A stretch of 11,715 nt of DNA, taken from Phyllobacteriaceae bacterium. Lineage in GTDB: Bacteria; Pseudomonadota; Alphaproteobacteria; Rhizobiales; Ancalomicrobiaceae. The DNA lies in assembly GCA_012517025.1 (NCBI GenBank), contig JAAYVT010000678.1:1-11715 (forward strand). Reading direction: 5' to 3'. The notes beneath the pieces are model-generated. The model made no database searches. It worked only from the letters and a program-made list of their open reading frames with translations, and had not been told where the DNA came from. Below are positions 7,001-11,715 of this stretch, piece after piece. A program made the position numbers and the translations under genes. The stretch's first letter is position 1, and each line of letters starts with the position of its first letter.

Positions 7001-7222
7001 CCGATCCTGATGACCTCCTTCGCCTTCATCCTCGGCGTGACGCCGTTGGCGGTCGCCTCGGGCGCCGGCTCCGGCGCGCAGAACTCGATCGGCATCGGCG
7101 TGATGGGCGGCATGATCGCCGCGACGGTCCTCGGCCTGTTCTTCATTCCGCTCCTCTTCGTCACCGTGCGCCGGCTCTTCCCCGGATCGTCCGCCGCGAG
7201 GCGCGAGGTTTCTCCGACATGA
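4097..7222 (+). CDS. RND multidrug efflux permease, HAE-1 (AcrB/MexB) type, 1041 aa
   Basis: This is the proton-driven inner-membrane transporter of the tripartite pump. Length and layout match AcrB (1049 aa): an N-terminal FFIDRPIFAWVLAI helix, a porter domain, six membrane helices, a second porter domain (about 560-865) and a second membrane half. The proton-relay residues are visible: D407 and D408 in GLLVDDAIVVVENV, K936 in GLTAKNAILIVEF, R966 in RQRLRPILMT and T973. These correspond to AcrB D407, D408, K940, R971 and T978. Deep-pocket phenylalanines are mostly kept: F136, F178, F612 and F614 in the switch loop (GFSFMGQGQN) and F625; the equivalent of AcrB F610 is M607. Such a pocket suggests a broad range of hydrophobic or amphipathic substrates, but none can be named. 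AGGAG lies 6 bases before the ATG. The stop overlaps the next gene's start (ATGA), so the channel gene is translationally coupled. Confidence 0.98.
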   Translation: MSRFFIDRPIFAWVLAIAVMLAGLLAVYTLAISQYPQIAPPTIGISANYPGADAQTVENSVTKVIEQGMTGVDNLDYMSATSTSTGQTSITLTFKSGTNADVAQMQVQNKLQLVTSQLPQVVQSNGITVNKTSSGFLMVVAFVSTDDRLSTDDLADYVDSSLNDTLKRVAGVGETRLFGSNYAMRIWLDPDKLVKYALMPGDVATAIKAQNTQVSAGQLGGLPAVAGQQLNATITAKSRLQTPEQFRGIILKSATDGSLVRLDDVARVELGAKSYTALSHYNGHPSAGLAISLASGANAISTAQAVQTTIDRLKVTLPQGVEVVYPYDTTPFVRLSIEEVVKTLVEAIGLVFVVMLVFLQNIRATLIPTLAVPVVLLGTFGVLSVAGYSINTLTMFAMVLAIGLLVDDAIVVVENVERVMREKGLGPREATIQSMTEITGALVGIATVLSAVFVPMAFFGGSVGVIYRQFSVTIVSAMALSVLVALILTPALCATILRVTPDHATQKGLFGWFNRVFDRTTEGYRKTTGGVLARPRRFLAVFVLLVVGIGLSFTRLPSSFLPEEDQGILITMVNLPVGATQDRTERVLKEVADHFLQNEKEAVEGVMTVSGFSFMGQGQNVGLAFVRLKDFALRKRADLAARVIAGRAMGRFMRIRDAQVFALTPPAIQCMGSSSGFDFYLQDTTGAGHEKLIEMRNRILGGAAKSPLLFGTRPNGQEDTPQFAIDVDQEKASALGVSLSDIDTTLSTAWGSAYVNDFIDRGRVKSVYLQGEASFRMQPNDLDRWYVRNGDGTMVPFASLLSTRWTYGSPRLERYNGQAAVEIQGSAATGVSSGTAMDEIDRLVAELPPGYGHEWTGLSAQERLSGNQATALYLISALVVFLALAALYESWSIPFAVMLAVPVGIFGALAAALLFGQNNDVYFKVGLLTTIGLTAKNAILIVEFAKEREASGIPLVEATLQAARQRLRPILMTSFAFILGVTPLAVASGAGSGAQNSIGIGVMGGMIAATVLGLFFIPLLFVTVRRLFPGSSAARREVSPT

Positions 7223-8763
7223 CGCTTTCCCTGCTCCACCCTGCCGCCGACGCTCCCCGCCCCGTCCCGCTCCGACGGAAAGGCCGCTGGGCGGCGAGCT
7301 CCGCGGTCCTCGCCGGCCTGCTGCTGCTCGGCGGCTGCGCCGTCGGGCCGGACTACGCGACGCCGGAGGCGACCGGTCTGCCGGCCCACTGGCATCGCGC
7401 CGCCGAGAGCAAGTCGGTCACCACCGAGGCGCTCGGCGAATGGTGGCGCGATCTCGGCGACAAGCGGCTCGATCGGCTGATGGCCGACGCGGTCGAGGGC
7501 AATCTCGACGTCGCCACCGCCAAGGCGAAGATCCGCGAAGCCCGCGCCCTGCGCCGCGAAGCGATCGGCGGACTGCTGCCGAGCGTCGACGGGTCCGCCT
7601 CGGCGACCCGGCTCCAGTCGACCTCTGCCTCGACGTCCACCGGCTCGCGGGTCTCCAACCTGTTCCAGGCCGGCTTCGACGCCAGCTGGGAGCTCGACCT
7701 CTTCGGCGCCAACGCCCGCTCGCTGGAAGCCGCGTCGGCGAACGTCGCGGCGAGCGAGGCCGATCTCGATTCGACCCTGCTGACCCTGGTCGGCGACGTC
7801 GCGTCCTACTACACCGAGGCGCGCGGCTATCAGGCCCGCATCGCGCTCGCCCGCCGCACCGCCAAGTCGCAGCGCGAGACCGCGGCGCTGACCCGGACCA
7901 AGTTCGAGACCGGCTCGGCGTCGGCGGTCGACAGCTCCAAGGCGGACGCCCAGGCGGCCTCCACCGAGGCGGAGATCCCCAGCCTCGAGGCCGCCTTCGC
8001 CCAGACCGTCCATCGCCTGTCGATCCTGACCGGCCGCGAGCCGGGCGCCCTCGCCCGCGAGATGGCCGCCGGCGGCCCGATCCCGGCGCCGCGCCACCGT
8101 CTGCCCACCGGCGTGCCCGCCGACGTCCTGACCGATCGGCCGGACGTCCGCGCCGCCGAGCGCCGCCTCGCCCAGGCGACGGCGCAGGTCGGCGCGAAGG
8201 AGGCGGCGCTCTACCCGAGCGTCTCGCTCACCGGTTCGATCTCGACCTCGGCCACCCGCGTCGGCGATCTCGGCAAGGCCTCGACGATCGCCTGGTCGTG
8301 GGGTCCGTCGGTGTCGGTGCCGTTCTTCCAGGGCGGCGCCCTGGTCGCCGCCCGCGACGCCGCCGAAGCGTCGCGCGACCAGTCCTTCGTCGCCTGGAAG
8401 GCGAGCGTCCTGACCGCGCTCGAGGACGTCGAGAACGCGCTGGTCTCGCTCTCCAAGGAGCGCACCCGCGCCCGCAGCCTTTCCGAGGCGGCGGCGCAGT
8501 ATCGTCAGGCCGCCACCCTGTCGCGAGTGCTCTATCAGACCGGCTCGGCGAGCTTCCTCGACGTCCTCGACGCCGAGCGCTCGCTCTACACCGCCGAGGA
8601 CACGCTGCTGCAGAGCCGCGTCGCCATCACCACCGACCACATCGCCCTCGCCAAGGCGCTCGGCGGCGGCTGGCGGCGCCCGGTCGATCCGACCCCGCCG
8701 CTGGTGGTCGACACCGGCACCGGACCGCATCTGCGTCCGCTGCCGTCGTCGTCGGAGAAGTGA
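7219..8763 (+). CDS. Efflux outer-membrane channel lipoprotein, NodT/OprM family, 514 aa
   Basis: This is the TolC-like exit duct of the pump. The long basic N-region is followed by a hydrophobic stretch and the lipobox LGGC with Cys40, then the family signature AVGPDYATPE. Two structural repeats are evident. The first, about residues 75-285, includes EWWRDLGDKRLDRLMADAVEGN and FETGSASAVDSSKADAQ. The second, about 300-482, includes DVLTDRPDVRAAERRLAQA, AALYPSVSLTGSIS and YQTGSASFLDVLDAERSLYTAE. The tail (about 485-514) is Pro/Thr/Ser-rich. Length is slightly above OprM (about 465-485) because of the long N-region and tail. The ATG at 7219 is the only ATG before the lipobox and overlaps the RND stop by four bases, so synthesis is probably coupled. 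A strong GC hairpin follows 6 bases after the stop. Confidence 0.96.
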   Translation: MTLSLLHPAADAPRPVPLRRKGRWAASSAVLAGLLLLGGCAVGPDYATPEATGLPAHWHRAAESKSVTTEALGEWWRDLGDKRLDRLMADAVEGNLDVATAKAKIREARALRREAIGGLLPSVDGSASATRLQSTSASTSTGSRVSNLFQAGFDASWELDLFGANARSLEAASANVAASEADLDSTLLTLVGDVASYYTEARGYQARIALARRTAKSQRETAALTRTKFETGSASAVDSSKADAQAASTEAEIPSLEAAFAQTVHRLSILTGREPGALAREMAAGGPIPAPRHRLPTGVPADVLTDRPDVRAAERRLAQATAQVGAKEAALYPSVSLTGSISTSATRVGDLGKASTIAWSWGPSVSVPFFQGGALVAARDAAEASRDQSFVAWKASVLTALEDVENALVSLSKERTRARSLSEAAAQYRQAATLSRVLYQTGSASFLDVLDAERSLYTAEDTLLQSRVAITTDHIALAKALGGGWRRPVDPTPPLVVDTGTGPHLRPLPSSSEK

Positions 8764-8769
8764 CCGGCC

Positions 8770-8793
8770 GCCGCGCGGGCACCTCCGCGCGGC
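8770..8793 (+). terminator. GC hairpin after the efflux operon, possible terminator
   Basis: GCCGCGCGG (8770-8778) and CCGCGCGGC (8785-8793) form a perfect 9-bp stem with a 6-base loop, starting 6 bases after the channel stop codon. No T run follows, so this is not a classical intrinsic terminator. It may protect the 3' end of the pump message or slow polymerase before the PAP2 gene. Confidence 0.45.
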
Positions 8794-8856
8794 CCCTCGA
8801 CTACGCCGCCGGACACCGGCGACGCGCGCCGACGGCAGCGGGAGCCTCGCCACACC

Positions 8857-9537
8857 ATGGTCTCGCCGACATCGCCCGACGGTGCACCGAAAGAGGCGAG
8901 CGGGACCGGGCCGCGACGGGCGGACCGCGCCCCGACCCGCGCCTGGATCCGGATGGTCGGCGTCTTCTGCGCCGTCTTCGTCCCGGTCTATTTCGGGGCG
9001 GGCTTCCTCGCCGCGATCTCCGGGCGGGCACGCGTCCTCGACTTGCCGTTCGAGAACGACCTCCCGCTCGTGCCGTGGATGATCTGGCCTTATCTGTCGG
9101 TGGGGATGTTCTTCCTGCTGCCGCTCGCCCATCTCCGGGCCGACGAGATCGACCGGCTGACCCGCCGCATGGTCGCCACGATCCTGTTCGCCGGCGTCGT
9201 CTTCGTCGTCTTGCCGCAGCGGAACCTGTTTCCACCGCCCCACGTCGAGGGGCTCGAGGCGCCGCTCTTCGCCCTGCTCGATGCCGTCGACACGCCGCAC
9301 GACCTCGCCCCGTCGCTGCACGTGGCGATCACCGCGCTGATCGTCGCGGCGGTGGCGCGCCGGGCGCCGACGGTGCTCGTCGTCGTCTACGCGGCGTGGT
9401 TCGCGCTGCTGACGGCCTCGACGGTGATGACCCATCGCCACCACCTGATCGACGTCGCGACTGGTCTGATGCTGGCGCTCGCGGTGAACGCGGTCAGGCC
9501 GCGCGGCGACGGCGTCCGAACACCCAGCCGCCGATGA
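8857..9537 (+). CDS. PAP2-family membrane phosphatase/phosphotransferase, inositolphosphorylceramide-synthase-like branch, 226 aa
   Basis: The protein has a cytosolic N-tail of about 32 residues rich in Pro, Arg and Ala, then several membrane segments (about 33-54, 74-92, 106-119, 152-168, 172-190, 197-211). The active-site signature is that of the PAP2 superfamily: PSLHV at 152-156 with H155, and THRHHLIDVATG at 192-203 with H195 and D199 in HxxxD spacing. An arginine in LPQRNLFPPP (R122) may replace the first PAP2 motif. PSLHV and THRHHxxD resemble the Aur1/sphingomyelin-synthase-like branch more than classical PSGH phosphatases. Likely substrates are lipid phosphates or phospholipid head groups; the exact reaction is unknown. 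It follows the efflux operon by 93 bp, but a hairpin intervenes. GGGAG lies 12 bases before the ATG, which is long, so M33 at 8953 is an alternative start. Its 3' end overlaps the convergent gene by 44 bp. Confidence 0.82.
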   Translation: MVSPTSPDGAPKEASGTGPRRADRAPTRAWIRMVGVFCAVFVPVYFGAGFLAAISGRARVLDLPFENDLPLVPWMIWPYLSVGMFFLLPLAHLRADEIDRLTRRMVATILFAGVVFVVLPQRNLFPPPHVEGLEAPLFALLDAVDTPHDLAPSLHVAITALIVAAVARRAPTVLVVVYAAWFALLTASTVMTHRHHLIDVATGLMLALAVNAVRPRGDGVRTPSRR

Positions 9538-10099
9538 AGCCGAGGACGACGCCGAGCGCCACCCCGCCGGCGGCGAACCAGACGACGCTCTTCTCGATCG
9601 CCGCGAGCACCGGATTGTCGAGATAGTTCACGCCCATGTGGATCGCCTCGATCTTCCAGGCGCCGTTTTCCTCGCTCGCCACCGCGGTCCACCGCCCGGC
9701 GACGTCGAAGGTCCGCCCGTCGGCGAGCTCGAAATGTTCCCGGGTCGGCCCCTGCGCGATCGCGTAGCGACCTTCGCGGATGCGGGCGAAGTCGTCGGCC
9801 TCGGCGGCGAAGCGGATCGTCTTCATCCGCAGCACCGGCCGCGTGTAGAGATCCTCGAAGGCGGCCTTCAACTTTTCGAAGTCGGTGAAGGTTTGCTGCG
9901 TCTCGATCGTCGACACGAAAGGCTCGGCGAGGATCCGCCGGGCGGTGGCGTAGTCGCGGTCGTCGACGACGCGGACGGCATCGGCCATCAGTCGCCGCAG
10001 CGCGTCGTGATCGGCCGGTGTGCCGGTGGTCTGGGCCGACGCCGGACCGGCCGCGAGCAGTCCTGCGACGAGAGCGAGACGGGCGAGAAGGCGGGACAT
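9494..10099 (-). CDS. Exported NTF2/SnoaL-like protein with C-terminal membrane anchor, 201 aa
   Basis: A signal peptide MSRLLARLALVAGLLAAGPASAQ is followed by a domain (about residues 28-160) that looks like the NTF2/SnoaL cone fold. It begins with a helix ADHDALRRLMADAVRVVDDRDYATARRIL, then has strands ending in GRWTAVASEENGAWKIEAIHMGVNYLDNP, the usual W-x-I-x-x-x-H end of such domains. A single hydrophobic helix at about 170-194, followed by GRRRRAA, should anchor the protein with a short cytoplasmic tail and place the domain in the periplasm. Family members bind small hydrophobic ligands or act as isomerases or accessory subunits; no function can be assigned. I chose ATG at 10099 over the in-frame ATG at 10132 because GAGGAG lies 9 bases upstream and the signal peptide begins there. 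It lies 22 bp after the desaturase gene in what is probably one operon. Confidence 0.75.
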   Translation of the reverse strand: MSRLLARLALVAGLLAAGPASAQTTGTPADHDALRRLMADAVRVVDDRDYATARRILAEPFVSTIETQQTFTDFEKLKAAFEDLYTRPVLRMKTIRFAAEADDFARIREGRYAIAQGPTREHFELADGRTFDVAGRWTAVASEENGAWKIEAIHMGVNYLDNPVLAAIEKSVVWFAAGGVALGVVLGFIGGWVFGRRRRAA

Positions 10100-10108
10100 C
10101 GGCGAAAT

Positions 10109-10114
10109 CTCCTC
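10109..10114 (-). promoter_or_regulatory. Ribosome-binding site deciding the start of the NTF2-like gene
   Basis: GAGGAG on the minus strand lies 9 bases before ATG 10099. The upstream in-frame ATG at 10132 has no comparable site and would put 11 polar residues before the signal peptide. Confidence 0.65.
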
Positions 10115-10121
10115 GTTCGGA

Positions 10122-11084
10122 TCAGTCGGCATCGGCGAATGGGGTGAGCGGGCGATCGAGCGGGTGCGGCCCGGGCCCCGGCGGTGCGGGACGCGAGCCG
10201 AGCCACAGCCGCGCCCACAGCGGCCAGAAACCAGGACGCGGATCCTCCGGCCGCACCTCGCCCGGCAGGTGGAGCCACGGCACGTCGGGCCGGCGATGGT
10301 GGGCGAGGTGGAGGTTGTAGTTGAGGAAGAGCGCCTGCGAGAGCGGCGTGAAACGCAGGTTCCACGCCCCTTCGATCACGTCGCGCGGGGCGCCGGCGTG
10401 GTCGGTGTACTGAACCGACGACCAGTTCAGCCCGAACGCCCACCAGCACACGATCCAAGTGGTGACATCGAGCCCGAGACCGGTGACGATCGCCGTCTGG
10501 ATCGCCACCGTCGCCAGCCCCTGCGGCCACACCCGCCGGATCGGCAGGGCCGCGATGTCGCGCACGAAGGGGCGAAATCCCCACCACCGCGCCGGTCCGT
10601 CCTGGAAGCCACGGGCTCGAAACAGCCACGGGCAGAGCATGTAGAAGCTCATCGCCACCGGGATGATCGCCCAATAGAAGCCGGTCAGCAGGCAATAGAT
10701 CCAATAGGTCTTCAGCCAGCGCGACTGGTGCGGCAGGTGGCAGTCGTAGAGCTCCTCGTCGGTGCGGTTACGGTTATGGTGGCCGAGATGGCTGACCCGC
10801 TGCACGGCGAAGATGGTCGGGAAGAAGGCGGCGCAGACGACGCCGGCCGCTTCGTTGAGCCGCCGATCGGGGTGCAAGATCCCGTGCACCGCCTCGTGAT
10901 GCAGCGAGAAGATCGTGTTGTTGGTGAACGAAAATGCGAGCGCGGCGAGCGCCGTGACCCACCACGCCTCGGCGCGGACGGCTACCGCGAGCGCCCCCAG
11001 CGAGGCGAGACTCGCGGCGGCGAGGATCGCCAGATTGAGCCGGCCGGGGATCGGGTGAGCCGACGCGCCGTCGATCGCCGTCAT
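10122..11084 (-). CDS. Membrane fatty-acid desaturase family protein, 320 aa
   Basis: This is an integral-membrane di-iron enzyme expected to insert a double bond (or hydroxyl) into an acyl chain. The three histidine boxes are present: HHEAVH at 62-67, HLGHH at 99-103 and HLAHH at 259-263 (in LNYNLHLAHHRRPDVPW), with an extra conserved-looking DH at 228-229. Hydrophobic segments at about 18-55, 78-95, 127-155 and 187-220 give the usual four-helix topology. The tail from about 297 is proline-rich and variable. The length fits bacterial FA_desaturase proteins. The ATG overlaps the stop of the upstream acyltransferase gene (ATGA), so the two are probably translationally coupled, and the NTF2-like gene follows closely. 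The substrate could be a phospholipid acyl chain or another lipid; the acyltransferase neighbour favours a dedicated lipid rather than bulk fatty acids, but that is inference. Confidence 0.9.
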   Translation of the reverse strand: MTAIDGASAHPIPGRLNLAILAAASLASLGALAVAVRAEAWWVTALAALAFSFTNNTIFSLHHEAVHGILHPDRRLNEAAGVVCAAFFPTIFAVQRVSHLGHHNRNRTDEELYDCHLPHQSRWLKTYWIYCLLTGFYWAIIPVAMSFYMLCPWLFRARGFQDGPARWWGFRPFVRDIAALPIRRVWPQGLATVAIQTAIVTGLGLDVTTWIVCWWAFGLNWSSVQYTDHAGAPRDVIEGAWNLRFTPLSQALFLNYNLHLAHHRRPDVPWLHLPGEVRPEDPRPGFWPLWARLWLGSRPAPPGPGPHPLDRPLTPFADAD

Positions 11085-11715
11085 GCGCCGTCCTCCGTGG
11101 CGGCGGCGCGCTCGCGCGGCCACACCGCGCCATCGACACCTTCGCGCGGCCACACCGCGCCGGGACCGAGCCGGCGGCCGATCGGCAACGTCGCGCCACG
11201 CCGCAGCACCGCGCCGGGGCCGAGGCCGCAGCCGGCACCGACCAGCGCCCCCGCCTCGACCCGCGGCGCGGCGACGATCACCGCCCAACCGCCGTCCGCC
11301 GCGCGTACCCCGGCATGCCCGGCGAGCGTCGCGGCAAAGCCGAGGACCGCTCCCGCCTCGACCTCGACCAGCGGCCGATCGAGGATGCGGACACCGGGTG
11401 CCACGAAAGCGCGCGGGCTGAGCCGTCCGCCCCACAGCGCGATCCATGCCGCATGGAGCCACGGCACCAGCCGCAACCCCTCCTCGAGCGCCGGCAGGCG
11501 GGCGAACAGCATTTGCCATTGCTGCGACAGCCACCACACCCGATAGGCCGCGTCGGTCTGGCGCAACTCGCCGCCGGGCCGGCCGAAGACGGCGAAGGAG
11601 AGCCGCACCGCGAGCGGCGGCACGAGATAGACGATCGCCACGGCCGCGCCGAGCCGCGCGCCGAGCCCGTCGAAGCCGGCGAGGACGACCCACGTCCCGA
11701 GGACGAGATGAGCGA
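11081..11715 (-). CDS. Partial acyltransferase with left-handed beta-helix (hexapeptide repeat) domain
   Basis: The reading frame is open to the right edge, so the N-terminus is missing; 210 residues are visible. The first part holds a hydrophobic stretch and YLVPPLAVRLSFAVFGRPGG, then a helical region, YRVWWLSQQWQMLFARLPALEEGLRLVPWLHAAWIALWGGRL. Residues about 100-190 contain degenerate hexapeptide repeats (VAPGVRILDRPLVEVEAGAVLG; VEAGALVGAGCGLGPGAVL; LGPGAVWP) of the LbH acyltransferase fold, with H133 in AGHAG as a possible catalytic histidine. The layout resembles hexapeptide transferases found beside fatty-acid desaturases. A likely role is moving an acyl or acetyl group onto a lipid or sugar, but acceptor and donor are unknown. 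A GTG at 11641 could start a shorter form, but the frame remains open and coding-like upstream. The C-terminus has a 10-residue duplication (GAVWPRE twice). The stop overlaps the desaturase start. Confidence 0.75.
   Translation of the reverse strand, partial: AHLVLGTWVVLAGFDGLGARLGAAVAIVYLVPPLAVRLSFAVFGRPGGELRQTDAAYRVWWLSQQWQMLFARLPALEEGLRLVPWLHAAWIALWGGRLSPRAFVAPGVRILDRPLVEVEAGAVLGFAATLAGHAGVRAADGGWAVIVAAPRVEAGALVGAGCGLGPGAVLRRGATLPIGRRLGPGAVWPREGVDGAVWPRERAAATEDGA
11112..11161. repeat. 20-bp direct repeat with 30-bp period, each copy a hairpin
   Basis: An identical 20-base unit occurs at 11112-11131 and 11142-11161. Each copy holds the dyad GCGCGG-N5-CCGCGC, so each could form a hairpin. 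The 30-base period keeps the frame and gives GAVWPRE twice, 10 residues apart, at the acyltransferase C-terminus. The repeats lie about 30-80 bases before the desaturase start. Confidence 0.8.

Noticed and set aside
6988..9444. 818-codon open frame on the minus strand
   Set aside because: It is antisense to three real genes (RND end, channel, PAP2), with Arg/Gly/Asp-rich low-complexity sequence and no recognisable fold.
7440..9626. 728-codon open frame on the plus strand in another frame of the channel and PAP2 genes
   Set aside because: It is extremely arginine-rich and crosses two genes with clear family signatures in a different frame.
11112..11161. CRISPR-like repeat
   Set aside because: There are only two copies with a 10-base spacer, in frame within a coding region; this is a local duplication.

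Overview
The window reads as a chromosomal segment from a very GC-rich Gram-negative bacterium. The strong G/C bias at third codon positions, NodT-type outer-membrane lipoprotein, AcrA/AcrB-type pump and compact ATGA gene overlaps fit an alphaproteobacterium, perhaps Hyphomicrobiales. That placement is an inference from style, not from a marker gene. I see no rRNA, tRNA, CRISPR array, IS element or phage gene.

Left part (1-2034): a gene cut by the left edge and an uncharacterised exported-protein gene lie on the minus strand. An AT-richer 380-bp divergent regulatory region with repeats and a leader hairpin separates them from a plus-strand pair: a 73-residue exported protein and a DoxX-family membrane protein. 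A hairpin followed by a short T run closes that pair.

Centre (2035-8763): a complete tripartite drug-efflux locus. A TetR-family repressor gene on the minus strand is divergent from adaptor lipoprotein, RND proton antiporter and outer-membrane channel on the plus strand. The three pump genes are tightly packed (10-bp gap, then a 4-bp ATGA overlap). The 138-bp TetR/adaptor gap holds a -35/-10 pair for each direction, and one palindrome overlaps both. This suggests the repressor controls itself and the pump from a single operator. The RND protein keeps the proton-relay residues, and D407/D408 fall at the same numbers as in AcrB.

Right part (8764-11715): a PAP2-type lipid phosphatase/phosphotransferase gene on the plus strand runs tail to tail, with a 44-bp overlap, into a minus-strand cluster. 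In transcription order the cluster encodes a left-handed beta-helix acyltransferase (cut by the right edge), a membrane fatty-acid desaturase (4-bp ATGA overlap) and an exported NTF2-like protein with a C-terminal membrane anchor. Together these look like a membrane-lipid modification group. It is the least well described part of the window and the best candidate for an undescribed function.
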